A DNA stretch of 64,000 nt from Mameliella sp. CS4 (GTDB taxonomy: Bacteria; Pseudomonadota; Alphaproteobacteria; Rhodobacterales; Rhodobacteraceae), in contig NZ_JAHXRQ010000007.1 in the NCBI RefSeq assembly GCF_019392335.1, forward strand, positions 62,001 through 126,000. The letters run 5' to 3'. The position numbers and the translations under genes are program-made. The notes beneath the pieces were generated by a model. The model did no database searches, was not told the origin of the DNA, and was given only the letters and a program-made list of their open reading frames with translations. Below are positions 56,817 to 64,000 of the stretch, piece after piece. Positions within the stretch are counted from its first letter, which is position 1. The number at the start of each line of letters is the position of its first letter.

Positions 56817-58502
56817 TCAGACCTCTTCCGGGAAATGCTTGATCGTCATCCGGATCGGGTTGGGCGCCGCCTGGCCCAGGCCACAGATCGAGGCATCGCC
56901 CATCGCCTGGCAGAGTTCCTCGAGCAAGTCCGTGTTCCAGCTCTCCGCGCTCATCAGTTTCACCGCCTTCTCGCAGCCGACCCGGCAAGGCGTGCACTGG
57001 CCACAGCTTTCATCCTCGAAGAACCGCAGCATGTTGAGCGCCGCGTCCCGCGCGCGGTCCTGATCCGACAGCACGACAACGGCGGCGGACCCGATGAAGG
57101 ACCCGTGCGGCTGGAGCGTGTCGAAATCCAGCGGCACATCACTCATCGAGGCAGGCAACAGGCCCGAAGACGGCCCGCCGGGCTGGTAGGCCTTGAAGGC
57201 ATGTCCCTCGGCCATGCCTCCGGCGGCCTCGATCACGTCAAGGATGGTCGACCCTGCGGGCAACAGGTAGACGCCCGGCTGCGCAACCCGGCCCGAGACC
57301 GAGTAGGAGCGCAGGCCCGTGCGGCCGTTCTTTTCGATTCCGGACAGGATTTCAGGGCCTTCGCGGCAGATCTTCGCAACCCAGTACAGCGTCTCGACGT
57401 TGTGAACCAGCGTCGGGCGGTCGAAGATACCGACCTGCGCGACATAGGGCGGACGATGGCGCGGCAATCCGCGCTTGCCCTCGATCGACTCGATCATCGC
57501 GCTTTCTTCGCCGCAGATATAGGCGCCGGCCCCACGGCGCAGGTCGATATACCCGGGTGCGACGATGCCCTCCGCCTCCAGAGCGGCGATTTCCCGGCGC
57601 AAAATTTCCAGCACCGCGGGATATTCGTCGCGCATGTAGATATAGCAGCGATCCGCCTCGACAGCCCAGGCCGCGATCAGCATTCCCTCAAGAAAAACAT
57701 GAGGTTCACGCTCGAGGTAAAAGCGATCTTTGAAGGTGCCCGGTTCGCCCTCGTCGCCGTTCACGGCCAGGTAGCGGGGGCCGGGATTGCCCCGCACGAA
57801 GCCCCATTTGCGGCCGGACGGGAACCCCGCCCCGCCAAGACCGCGCAGGCCGGAGGACAGGACGGTTTTCTGCACCTCCTCCCAGTTGCCGTTTTCGCGC
57901 AGATCCTTCAGTCGAGCATATCCGCAGTCTGAGGAATAGACTGCAAGCCCTTGATATTGCGGAACATGGGCGTGTGTGTCGTTCGCCTCGATCGCGGCGC
58001 GCACCTTGTCCACATCGGCATGGTCGATATGGTTGTGCCCCAGTTCCAGAACCGGCGCCGTGTCACAGCGGCCCATGCAGGGCGCGCGCAACACGCGAAC
58101 CTGCGCGGGGTCCATGCCTTCTTCCAGCGCCGCGCGCAGCTGCTCGGCCCCCGCCAACTCGCAGGACAGGGAATCGCAGACCCGGATGGTCAGCGCGGGC
58201 GGCGGCGTCTCCCCCTCTTTCACGATGTCGAAATGGGCGTAGAAGCTGGCCACTTCGTAGACCTCGGCCATGCTCAGGCGCATTTCCTCGGCCAGGGCGC
58301 GCATGTGCGCGGCAGAGAGATGGCCATATTCATCCTGAACCAGGTGCAGGAATTCGATCAGCAGGTCGCGGTTGCGCGGGCGGTCGCCCAGTAGCGCCCG
58401 CACCTCGGCCTGGGCCGTGTCATCGACCTGGCGGCCTTTCGGCGTGACCCGCCCCTTGCCCTTGCCCGATTTCCAGACGCCCTTGCGTTCGTCGAGTGCC
58501 AT
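56817..58502 (-). CDS. Fused NuoE/NuoF-like diaphorase subunit (FdsG-FdsB type, orphan)
   Basis: The 561-residue protein joins two modules. Residues about 30-160 are a thioredoxin-like [2Fe-2S] NuoE/FdsG domain with cysteines in CDSLSCELAG and CMGRCDTAPV. Residues about 185-555 form a NuoF/FdsB domain with GLGGAGFPSGRKWGF (NADH site), NGDEGEPGTFKDRFYLEREP (FMN), and the [4Fe-4S] ligands in ESCGQCTPCRVGCEKA, then CGLGQAAPNP. Such subunits pass electrons to NAD in soluble formate dehydrogenases or in hydrogenase-like complexes. No catalytic FdsA or FdsC/D gene is adjacent. The ATG at 58502 follows GGAGGCATGC. Confidence 0.88.
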   Translation of the reverse strand: MALDERKGVWKSGKGKGRVTPKGRQVDDTAQAEVRALLGDRPRNRDLLIEFLHLVQDEYGHLSAAHMRALAEEMRLSMAEVYEVASFYAHFDIVKEGETPPPALTIRVCDSLSCELAGAEQLRAALEEGMDPAQVRVLRAPCMGRCDTAPVLELGHNHIDHADVDKVRAAIEANDTHAHVPQYQGLAVYSSDCGYARLKDLRENGNWEEVQKTVLSSGLRGLGGAGFPSGRKWGFVRGNPGPRYLAVNGDEGEPGTFKDRFYLEREPHVFLEGMLIAAWAVEADRCYIYMRDEYPAVLEILRREIAALEAEGIVAPGYIDLRRGAGAYICGEESAMIESIEGKRGLPRHRPPYVAQVGIFDRPTLVHNVETLYWVAKICREGPEILSGIEKNGRTGLRSYSVSGRVAQPGVYLLPAGSTILDVIEAAGGMAEGHAFKAYQPGGPSSGLLPASMSDVPLDFDTLQPHGSFIGSAAVVVLSDQDRARDAALNMLRFFEDESCGQCTPCRVGCEKAVKLMSAESWNTDLLEELCQAMGDASICGLGQAAPNPIRMTIKHFPEEV

Positions 58503-58666
58503 GCATGCCTCCATTCGTTCCGGCAGACCCTAACGCCGAAAGCCTCCGGGCAAGGGGTGAAAAACGACCGAATTGGGCAGGTGAGCGCCCAGAAATTCCC
58601 TCGGTTTCGTCGCAACGGGAACGGAAAGTTCCGATATGTTAAATTCCGGATCGTATAGGAGCGGTG

Positions 58667-59686
58667 ATGCTGCGTTTCACACTGGCAACCCTGGGCATGG
58701 TCGTGCTGCTGGCGCTTGCGTTGGCGGCGGGCGGCCCCTTTCCCGCGCTGGCGCTGATCTACATCACCGTGTTCACCTACGCGATGGATCGGCTGTCGGC
58801 ACTGGCCGCACCCGATCATCCCGGACAAGAATTTCCCGCCGGGAACGGACTGTCTGTGTTGCTGGCACTGGCGCATTTCCCACTGCTCTACGGCGGGATC
58901 TGGGCCTTGACGCAAGGTACCGCAACAACGGTCGACAAGATACTGATATTCCTGTCACTATCTCTGTTTATTGGCCAAGTTGGAAACTCCAACGCGCATG
59001 AGCTTATCCACCGCTCGTCCCGCGTCCTGCGGCGCCTTGGCGTGGCAGTCTACACCTCGTTCCTCTTCGGGCACCACGCCTCTGCCCATGTCCGGGTCCA
59101 CCATGTCCACGCCGCCACGCCACGCGATCCGAACTCTGCCCGACAGGGTGAGAGTTTCTACGCCTATGCGCCGCGTGCCTGGATCGGTGGATTTCGGGAC
59201 GGGGTCCGCGCCGAATCGCGGCTGCGGCAAGGGCGCGGCTGGCACCCCTACGTCGGATACCTCGGCGGGGCGGCGGTTTCCGTTGCACTGGCGGCGCTCA
59301 TCGGCGGCGCTGCTGGCGTTCTCGCGCTGCTGGCAATCGCCGCCTATGCCCAGGCGCAACTGTTGCTCAGCGATTATGTCCAGCATTATGGCCTGCGCAG
59401 GCGCGAAATCGCCCCAGGAAAATACGAACCGGTCGGGCCGCAGCACAGCTGGAACGCCCCGCAGAGCTTTTCCTCGGCGTTGATGCTGAACGCGCCCCGC
59501 CACTCGGATCATCACGCGCACCCTGCTAGGCCCTACCCGGGGTTGGACCTTGATCGGGAAAGGATGCCGATCCTGCCGCATTCCCTGCCGGTCATGGCGG
59601 TGATCGCCCTGGTGCCCCCGCTCTGGCGCCGCCTGATGGACAGGCGCGCGCGGAAATGGCACAGGCCGGAGCCCGCCTATGGTTAA
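58667..59686 (+). CDS. AlkB-like membrane diiron monooxygenase
   Basis: A 339-residue integral membrane protein with the histidine boxes of alkane 1-monooxygenase/fatty-acid-desaturase-like enzymes: NSNAHELIHRSSRVLRRLG, FGHHASAHVRVHHVHAATPR, QHYGLRRREIAPG and NAPRHSDHHAHPARPYPGLD. These bind two irons that insert oxygen into a terminal alkyl group. The four hydrophobic hairpins agree with the fold. Many Rhodobacteraceae carry such proteins with unknown substrates. ATG 58667 follows TAGGAGCGGTG; a GTG one codon earlier is an alternative. No rubredoxin gene is beside it. Confidence 0.85.
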   Translation: MLRFTLATLGMVVLLALALAAGGPFPALALIYITVFTYAMDRLSALAAPDHPGQEFPAGNGLSVLLALAHFPLLYGGIWALTQGTATTVDKILIFLSLSLFIGQVGNSNAHELIHRSSRVLRRLGVAVYTSFLFGHHASAHVRVHHVHAATPRDPNSARQGESFYAYAPRAWIGGFRDGVRAESRLRQGRGWHPYVGYLGGAAVSVALAALIGGAAGVLALLAIAAYAQAQLLLSDYVQHYGLRRREIAPGKYEPVGPQHSWNAPQSFSSALMLNAPRHSDHHAHPARPYPGLDLDRERMPILPHSLPVMAVIALVPPLWRRLMDRRARKWHRPEPAYG

Positions 59687-59741
59687 CCATTCATTAATAC
59701 CCGACTTCCGGTAGTGCGGCGATTCTGGCAGGCTCTGGCGC

Positions 59742-60140
59742 ATGAAACAGATCTACGCCATTGCCCTGACCTGCCTGACCGCTCTGCCCGCGTTGGCGGC
59801 CGAGCCGATGTCGGCCACTGATTTCGAAGACTATGTCAACGGAAAGACGCTGTATTTCGGCCTCAACGGTGAGGCCTACGGGGTCGAGAAATACCTGCCG
59901 GACCGCAAGGTCCAGTGGTCCTTCCTGGACGGCAAGTGCAAGGACGGCTTCTGGTACGAACAGGCCGGGCAGATCTGCTTTGTCTACGAGGACAACCCCG
60001 ATCCCCAATGCTGGAGCTTTTTCCGCGAAGGTTCGGGCCTCAGGGCCGTTTTTGAAAACGACCCTTCCAGCACCGTGCTCTACGAGGCGCAGCAGAACGA
60101 CGACCCGATGCTGTGCCACGGGCCGGACGTTGGTGTCTAA
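59742..60140 (+). CDS. Small exported protein of unknown function
   Basis: A 132-residue protein with a signal peptide (MKQIYAIALTCLTALPALAA). The mature domain is soluble and Tyr/Trp-rich: ATDFEDYVNGKTLYFGLNGE, EKYLPDRKVQWSFLDGKCKD, FWYEQAGQICFVYEDNPDPQ, CWSFFREGSG. Several cysteines suggest disulfides in the periplasm. I have no named domain for it. It converges with a LysR-type gene, with three bases between the stops. Confidence 0.75.
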   Translation: MKQIYAIALTCLTALPALAAEPMSATDFEDYVNGKTLYFGLNGEAYGVEKYLPDRKVQWSFLDGKCKDGFWYEQAGQICFVYEDNPDPQCWSFFREGSGLRAVFENDPSSTVLYEAQQNDDPMLCHGPDVGV

Positions 60141-60143
60141 GCG

Positions 60144-60989
60144 CTAAAGCGACGCCATGCTCTGCCGGATATCCTCGCAGAGCGCGCGCGTGTAGGCCGC
60201 CTGCCCGCTGCCCTGGTAGAGGTTCACCTTCATCATCCCCAGGTCAGGCAGGTTGTGGCAATCGACATAGGAGAGGTAGGGCGCCAGGTGCCCTTCCAGC
60301 CGCGCGGCGATGGCCAGGTCGGCGCTGACGGTGGCGTCGATCGTGGTTTCGCTGTCGGAATCCACCGCCAGCTCCCAGGGAATATCCGCCTCGTCCAGCC
60401 GCCGCATCGCCTCGTCCCGAAAAACGCAGGTGCGCGCCATCGCGATCCGCAGCGGGCGCTCGCGCCAGGCCTGCCCCTGCGGCGCCCCCACCCAGCGCAC
60501 AGGCACGTCCAGCAGCGTTTCACCCCCTGCCTCAAGCCCGGATTCGGTGGTCAGGATCACGTCCATCTCACCGCGGGCGAACTGCGCCTTCAACACGCGG
60601 GTGAATGAGCTGACAAGCTGGACCTTCACCCGTGGAAAGCTGCGCGCCATGCGTTGCAGCACCAGGGGAATCACCGGGTAGACGATGTCCACCGGGACGC
60701 CCAGACGAATTTCGCCCTCCCAGCTCTGGTCGGTCAGGCGGGTATAGGCCTCGTCATTCAGCGACACCATCTTTTCCGCATATCCCAGCAGCTGCCCGCC
60801 CGCGGGCGTCAGGGTCACACCCCGCCCTGTCCGGTCAAGCAATTGCAGACCCAGCATTTCTTCCAGCCGCTTGATCTGCATCGACACCGCCGATTGCGTC
60901 AGGTTCAGGAACCCGGCGGCACGGGTCACGCCCCCCGCCTGGGCCACCGCCACGAAGGATCGCAGTGTCGTTACGTCGAGATTTCGCAT
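60144..60989 (-). CDS. LysR family transcriptional regulator
   Basis: The 281-residue regulator has an N-terminal winged helix-turn-helix (MRNLDVTTLRSFVAVAQAGG, then NLTQSAVSMQIKRLEEMLGL). A C-terminal effector-binding domain follows: GEIRLGVPVDIVYPVIPLVL, MDVILTTESGLEAGG and WELAVDSDSETTIDATVSAD. A perfect dyad lies at its start codon, and a small divergent gene begins 126 bases away. The target is not evident from the neighbours. Confidence 0.92.
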   Translation of the reverse strand: MRNLDVTTLRSFVAVAQAGGVTRAAGFLNLTQSAVSMQIKRLEEMLGLQLLDRTGRGVTLTPAGGQLLGYAEKMVSLNDEAYTRLTDQSWEGEIRLGVPVDIVYPVIPLVLQRMARSFPRVKVQLVSSFTRVLKAQFARGEMDVILTTESGLEAGGETLLDVPVRWVGAPQGQAWRERPLRIAMARTCVFRDEAMRRLDEADIPWELAVDSDSETTIDATVSADLAIAARLEGHLAPYLSYVDCHNLPDLGMMKVNLYQGSGQAAYTRALCEDIRQSMASL

Positions 60990-61008
60990 TCATCACCCCT
61001 TGTGATGA
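60990..61008. promoter_or_regulatory. LysR-type operator at the regulator's own start
   Basis: TCATCAC (60990-60996) and GTGATGA (61002-61008) are an exact 7-5-7 inverted repeat containing ATC-N9-GAT, a form of the T-N11-A LysR box. It lies directly upstream of the regulator's ATG (ends 60989), overlapping its ribosome binding site, which suits autorepression and divergent control of the small gene at 61115. Confidence 0.7.
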
Positions 61009-61114
61009 GAGAGGTCACATACATTCACTTCCAATATCAAGCATGGATCGCCACATTCATCAATGAAGAACATGCAAACCTCGACTCCAATCAATTCTCG
61101 TGAAGGATGCCATC

Positions 61115-61312
61115 ATGATCCGCGCCATGCCCGCCCTGTTCCCGCCCTCGTTTTTCCGCGCTGACCGTTCGGCTCGTGCCGCCGAACCGTCCCGGCACCC
61201 TGCCCGGTTGCGGCGCCGTGCCCCTGCTTCGGCTGCCCTCGGGGAACCACTGGCAGAGGCGCCGCGCTGGGACGCACCGGCCCATTGGATCGAGCCCGAG
61301 CGCCAATGGTGA
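61115..61312 (+). CDS. Small basic protein divergent from lysR
   Basis: A 65-residue frame begins MIRAMPALFPPSFFRADRSA and is rich in Arg, Ala and Pro, ending HWIEPERQW. GAAGGATG stands before the ATG. It sits where a LysR target usually lies, but I know no family for it. The product could be disordered or a real peptide. The rest of the gap to 61440 carries the leader of the Bax-inhibitor gene. Confidence 0.45.
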   Translation: MIRAMPALFPPSFFRADRSARAAEPSRHPARLRRRAPASAALGEPLAEAPRWDAPAHWIEPERQW

Positions 61313-61440
61313 CCAATCGGTGCATGTTATTGCGCCGAATTCGGTCCGAAGTTCTTGAAAATCGCCCTAGATCCTCCAATATCTACACGGAAGTACGGGG
61401 GCCTTTGGCCCCCAAAGCTTTATCAACATCGGAGGCTTAC

Positions 61441-62226
61441 ATGGCAGAATATGATACAGTCCGGGCAGCTGGCGTCTCCGGCGCACGCGCTGCCCAGATT
61501 GACGAAGGGCTGCGCGCCCATATGAACAAGGTCTACGGCACCATGTCCGTGGGCACTTTCATCACATTCCTCGCTGCCTGGGCAATTGCCGGGCTTGCGG
61601 TCACCAGCGATCCCTCCGTGGCCGCTGCGCAACTGGCCAACGGGACTATGCTCACCGGCTTGGGCTCGGCCATCTACCTGTCGCCGCTGAAATGGGTGAT
61701 CATGTTCGCCCCGCTGGCGTTTATCTTCTTTGGTTTCGGCGCGGCCGTGAACCGTCTCTCCGCTGCCGGCGTGCAGCTGGTGTTCTACGGCTTTGCCCTG
61801 CTGATGGGCCTGTCGCTCAGCTCGATCTTCCTGGTCTTCACCGGCTTCTCGATCATCCAGGTCTTCCTGACCACCTCGATCGCCTTCGCCGGCCTGTCGC
61901 TCTGGGGTTACACCACGAAAAAGGACATCTCGGGCTGGGGTTCGTTCCTGATCATGGGTGTGATCGGCCTGCTGGTCGCCTCGATCATCAACATCTTCCT
62001 CGGCTCGCCCGCGATTCAGTTCGCGATCTCGATCCTGGGTGTGCTGATCTTTGCCGGCCTGACCGCGTATGACACGCAGAAGATCAAGAACACCTACATC
62101 GCCCATGCCGCGCATGGCGACAAGGAGTGGCTGGGCAAGGCCGCCATCATGGGCGCGCTGAACCTCTACCTCGACTTCATCAACATGTTCATGTTCCTGC
62201 TGCAACTGTTGGGCAGCCGCGAATAA
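61441..62226 (+). CDS. Bax inhibitor-1/YccA family membrane protein
   Basis: A 261-residue protein with seven predicted transmembrane segments after a soluble N-terminus (MAEYDTVRAAGVSGARAAQI). Segments include VGTFITFLAAWAIAGLAVTS, GFALLMGLSLSSIFLVFTGF and ISILGVLIFAGLTAYDTQKI, which ends in the family's TAYDTQKIK. Bacterial members are linked to membrane protease control (YccA/FtsH) or calcium leak. GGAGGCTTAC precedes the ATG. A strong terminator follows the stop. Confidence 0.93.
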   Translation: MAEYDTVRAAGVSGARAAQIDEGLRAHMNKVYGTMSVGTFITFLAAWAIAGLAVTSDPSVAAAQLANGTMLTGLGSAIYLSPLKWVIMFAPLAFIFFGFGAAVNRLSAAGVQLVFYGFALLMGLSLSSIFLVFTGFSIIQVFLTTSIAFAGLSLWGYTTKKDISGWGSFLIMGVIGLLVASIINIFLGSPAIQFAISILGVLIFAGLTAYDTQKIKNTYIAHAAHGDKEWLGKAAIMGALNLYLDFINMFMFLLQLLGSRE

Positions 62227-62264
62227 GCCCCCGGGCAACAACGCGACCCAAACATGCTATAGGG

Positions 62265-62296
62265 AAAGGGCCGGTCATCTGACCGGCCCTTTTTTC
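62265..62296 (+). terminator. Rho-independent terminator of the Bax-inhibitor gene
   Basis: AAAGGGCCGGTC (62265-62276) and GACCGGCCCTTT (62281-62292) form a 12-pair stem on an ATCT loop, running into TTTTTTT and then CG. It ends the transcript 39 bases after the stop. Confidence 0.95.
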
Positions 62297-62326
62297 GTGT
62301 TGGGCCAAAGGGCCGTGGGGGACAAC

Positions 62327-62788
62327 ATGCCGATCATCACCGAAGACTCCGTTCAGAGGCGGTCGGGCGACGGCGCGCTCGGCAGCTACGAGGCGCTCTT
62401 GTTCAGCGAATCGGGAGGGCTGACGCAGTTCGGGGCGCTGGTGGAAATCCTGGCGCCCGGATCCGCCTCTTCCTACGCGCATTGGCACGAAGCCGAGGAC
62501 GAGATGATCTATGTCCTCGACGGCACGGTGACGCTGGTCGAAGGCGACAGCGAGCAGGAGATCGGCGCAGGCACCGTCGCCACTTTTGTCGCCGGGGTCG
62601 AGACCGCGCATCGCCTGGAAAACCGGGGCGACACCCCCGCCCGCATCCTGGTGATCGGCACCCGCGCGCCCCGCGACCGGGTGCATTACCCCGGCCATGA
62701 CCGGGTGCAACTGATCGAACGCAGCCACGGCGAGGAGCGCCGCTGGACCAAGGCCAACGGCGCGCCAGCGGATCCGCTGAAGGGCTAG
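62327..62788 (+). CDS. Cupin-domain protein
   Basis: The 153-residue single cupin contains the metal motif SYAHWHEAEDEMIYVLDG (HxH...E) near residue 55 and the second motif GVETAHRLENRGDTPARIL. A metal-dependent small-molecule enzyme or sugar isomerase-like function is possible; none can be picked. GGGGGACAAC precedes the ATG at 62327. Its TAG stop overlaps the stop of the convergent GNAT gene in the sequence CTAG. Confidence 0.88.
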   Translation: MPIITEDSVQRRSGDGALGSYEALLFSESGGLTQFGALVEILAPGSASSYAHWHEAEDEMIYVLDGTVTLVEGDSEQEIGAGTVATFVAGVETAHRLENRGDTPARILVIGTRAPRDRVHYPGHDRVQLIERSHGEERRWTKANGAPADPLKG

Positions 62789-63291
62789 AGCGCGCGGGTC
62801 ATGAAGACCGCCGGAAAGGCGATGCCTCCGCCCAGCGGCACGGTGATCTCGTGCTGGGGCTGGAACCCCATGTTTTCATAGAAAGGTCGGGCGGTCAGCG
62901 TGCTTTGGCAATGCATGTCGCGCAGCCCTTCGGCCCGCGCCTCTTGCAGGATATGGCCCAACACCTGCCGACCGACACCGCGCCGGGTCGCGTCCGGATC
63001 GGTGGCGACATGTCGGATGTGACCGATGCCCGGTGACGCAGGCCGCGCACCCGGCGCCTGCAGGGACCAGCCCCCCGCGCCCAAGAGACGCCCGGCGTCA
63101 TCCTCGACAACATAGAACCGGCCCGAGGCGACAAGCGCGGGCTGCGCCCGCCCGATCACTGGCACCGCCGTCAAAAGGGTCGAAGGCGGATAGTCCGGCG
63201 CCAGAAGCCGCGCGTAACTGCGCTGAAACAGGTGATCGAGCGCGCCGATGTCCTCTTGCCGGGCGGGACGCAGCGTGGTCTGGCCGGACAT
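62785..63291 (-). CDS. GNAT family N-acetyltransferase
   Basis: The 168-residue acetyltransferase has the acetyl-CoA loop RHVATDPDATRRGVGRQVLG (R/Q-x-x-G-x-G/A type) near residue 105. LRPARQEDIGALDHLFQRSY and FYVVEDDAGRLLGAGGWSLQ precede it, and ARPFYENMGFQPQHEI follows. The substrate could be an amine on an amino acid, antibiotic or protein. Its stop (CTA) overlaps the stop of the cupin. Confidence 0.9.
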   Translation of the reverse strand: MSGQTTLRPARQEDIGALDHLFQRSYARLLAPDYPPSTLLTAVPVIGRAQPALVASGRFYVVEDDAGRLLGAGGWSLQAPGARPASPGIGHIRHVATDPDATRRGVGRQVLGHILQEARAEGLRDMHCQSTLTARPFYENMGFQPQHEITVPLGGGIAFPAVFMTRAL

Positions 63292-63332
63292 GGCATGACC
63301 TCTTCAAGGGCCGGTCCCAAAGACGAAAAGGC

Positions 63333-63354
63333 CGCGTGGGGCAATCCCCGCGCG
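63333..63354 (-). terminator. Terminator after rpmG
   Basis: CGCGTGGGG and CCCCGCGCG (63333-63341 and 63346-63354) pair on a CAAT loop with one G-T wobble. On the minus strand it is followed by GGCCTTTTCG, ending the rpmG transcript. Confidence 0.75.
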
Positions 63355-63384
63355 ACCCGAAAAAAGACCTTCGGCCAGAATGGC

Positions 63385-63552
63385 TTACTTGATCTTGCCT
63401 TCTTTGTACTCGACGTGCTTGCGCACAACCGGGTCGTACTTCTTGATCGTCATCTTCTCGGTCATGGTCCGAGCGTTCTTCTTGGTCACGTAGAAGTGGC
63501 CGGTGCCCGCGGTGGAGTTCAGGCGGATCTTGATTGTGGTCGGCTTCGCCAT
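63385..63552 (-). CDS. rpmG: 50S ribosomal protein L33
   Basis: The 55-residue product begins [20 protein letters not shown] and ends [18 protein letters not shown], a standard L33 without the zinc cysteines (C-minus form). It joins the large subunit near the E site. AGGAG lies seven bases before the ATG. Confidence 0.97.
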   Translation of the reverse strand: MAKPTTIKIRLNSTAGTGHFYVTKKNARTMTEKMTIKKYDPVVRKHVEYKEGKIK

Positions 63553-63659
63553 GGGTCGTCTCCTGCAACACCGGAAAATGGCCCGGTGTGAAATCTGTAT
63601 GAAGCCCGCCTTTTACCGCGTATCGCCCCCGAGTCAACACGGGATCGGGCCAAAATCTC

Positions 63660-64000
63660 ATGCGCGGAAGGCCTGTAAGCCGGATTCTGTTCTTGGACGG
63701 GTTTCCCCGCCCTCAGACGACCATTCCTCTGCGCCGCGTGTTGCCACGCGGCTCTAGCTGCCAACCCGGATCGCCAAGGCCGAAGCAGCCCTGCGCCCGT
63801 GGGCGCGCACGATCCCTATTCGGCATTGCTCCCGGTGGGGCTTGCCATGCGGGCGCTGTTGCCAGCCCCCCGGTGGGCTCTTACCCCACCGTTTCACCCT
63901 TACCGCCACAATCCCCTTCGGTCTCACAAGAAGCGAACTTCCAGTGCGCACCTCCGGTGCGACGGCGGTCTGTTTTCTGTGGCGCTTTCCGTCAGGTTGC
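63660..64000 (-). ncRNA. rnpB: RNase P RNA (rnpB), 5' end outside window
   Basis: The minus-strand sequence holds the conserved late parts of bacterial type A RNase P RNA: the universally conserved GAAACGGTGGGGTAAGAGC, GCAAGCCCC, and GAACAGAATCCGGCTTACAG near the 3' end, with the helix partners around them. About 340 bases are visible; the 5' part with the first GGAAAGTCCGG block should lie past position 64000. This RNA is the catalytic part of tRNA 5' processing. Confidence 0.92.

Overview
The window looks like a chromosomal segment of a high-GC alphaproteobacterium of the family Rhodobacteraceae (Roseobacter group). This rests on gene content and on protein sequences I recognise: a propionyl-CoA carboxylase locus with a short-chain fatty acyl-CoA regulator of the PccR type, a split his cluster with intervening DUF2147 genes, DUF6497, a fused FdsG-FdsB-like subunit, and many small lipoproteins. 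The family assignment is inference. I saw no phage, transposase, CRISPR array or integrase. Most of the window is ordinary core and lifestyle genome.

Layout. 1-8.5 kb: a minus-strand propionyl-CoA carboxylase locus (pccB, three overlapping small genes, small lipoprotein genes, pccA and a truncated membrane protein). Divergent from pccB are an MFS exporter and a pccR-like regulator (8.5-9.9 kb). 10.2-15.8 kb: a peptidoglycan amidase, a lipoprotein with a calcium-binding-like tail, gatA/gatC, a ceramidase-like membrane protein, a UPF0173 hydrolase and a secreted protein. 15.9-22.3 kb: a glycosyltransferase-like protein, a BNR-repeat protein, a haloalkane dehalogenase of the DhlA type, a thiamine-diphosphate enzyme and an O-acetylhomoserine sulfhydrylase. 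22.3-31.2 kb: a SIMPL protein, a 1107-residue Ala/Pro-rich membrane protein, an Lrp regulator, nagA, uvrD/pcrA and a receiver-like protein. 31.3-36.1 kb: an alpha-hydroxyacid dehydrogenase and pyruvate carboxylase. 36.2-40.6 kb: a DUF2314 protein, a VOC protein, a LuxR-like ligand-binding protein without an HTH, two identical tRNA-Gly genes, and a tandem pair of ClpP-fold periplasmic proteins. 40.7-47.3 kb: hisB-hisH, two opposed DUF2147 genes, hisA, hisF, an unknown gene, hisE, a YcxB-like protein and a zinc peptidase. 47.3-56.6 kb: a CoA-binding protein, DUF2235, an orphan CoxL-like molybdoenzyme, ornithine/lysine decarboxylase with a divergent Lrp regulator, yciB, a DMT transporter, mgtC and ftsY. 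56.8-64 kb: an orphan FdsG-FdsB fusion, an AlkB-like monooxygenase, a LysR regulator, a Bax-inhibitor-1 protein, a cupin, a GNAT protein, rpmG and the 3' part of the RNase P RNA gene.

How it fits together. The clearest circuit is propionate and C3 carbon assimilation. pccA and pccB make the carboxylase, and a PccR-type regulator sits nearby behind a 13-bp perfect inverted repeat. TTTGCAAA-type sites occur upstream of pccB and also as a pair upstream of pyruvate carboxylase, which suggests a shared regulon. The histidine genes form a second unit.

Most unusual signals. (1) A family of three long, folded intergenic elements (about 9.93-10.13, 14.92-15.18 and 53.11-53.40 kb), each between convergent genes and sharing apical and tail sequence. 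(2) Two tandem ClpP-fold paralogues that carry the same promoter/operator block at the same distance from their start codons. (3) A LuxR-like ligand-binding protein without a DNA-binding domain, behind a lux-box-like sequence.
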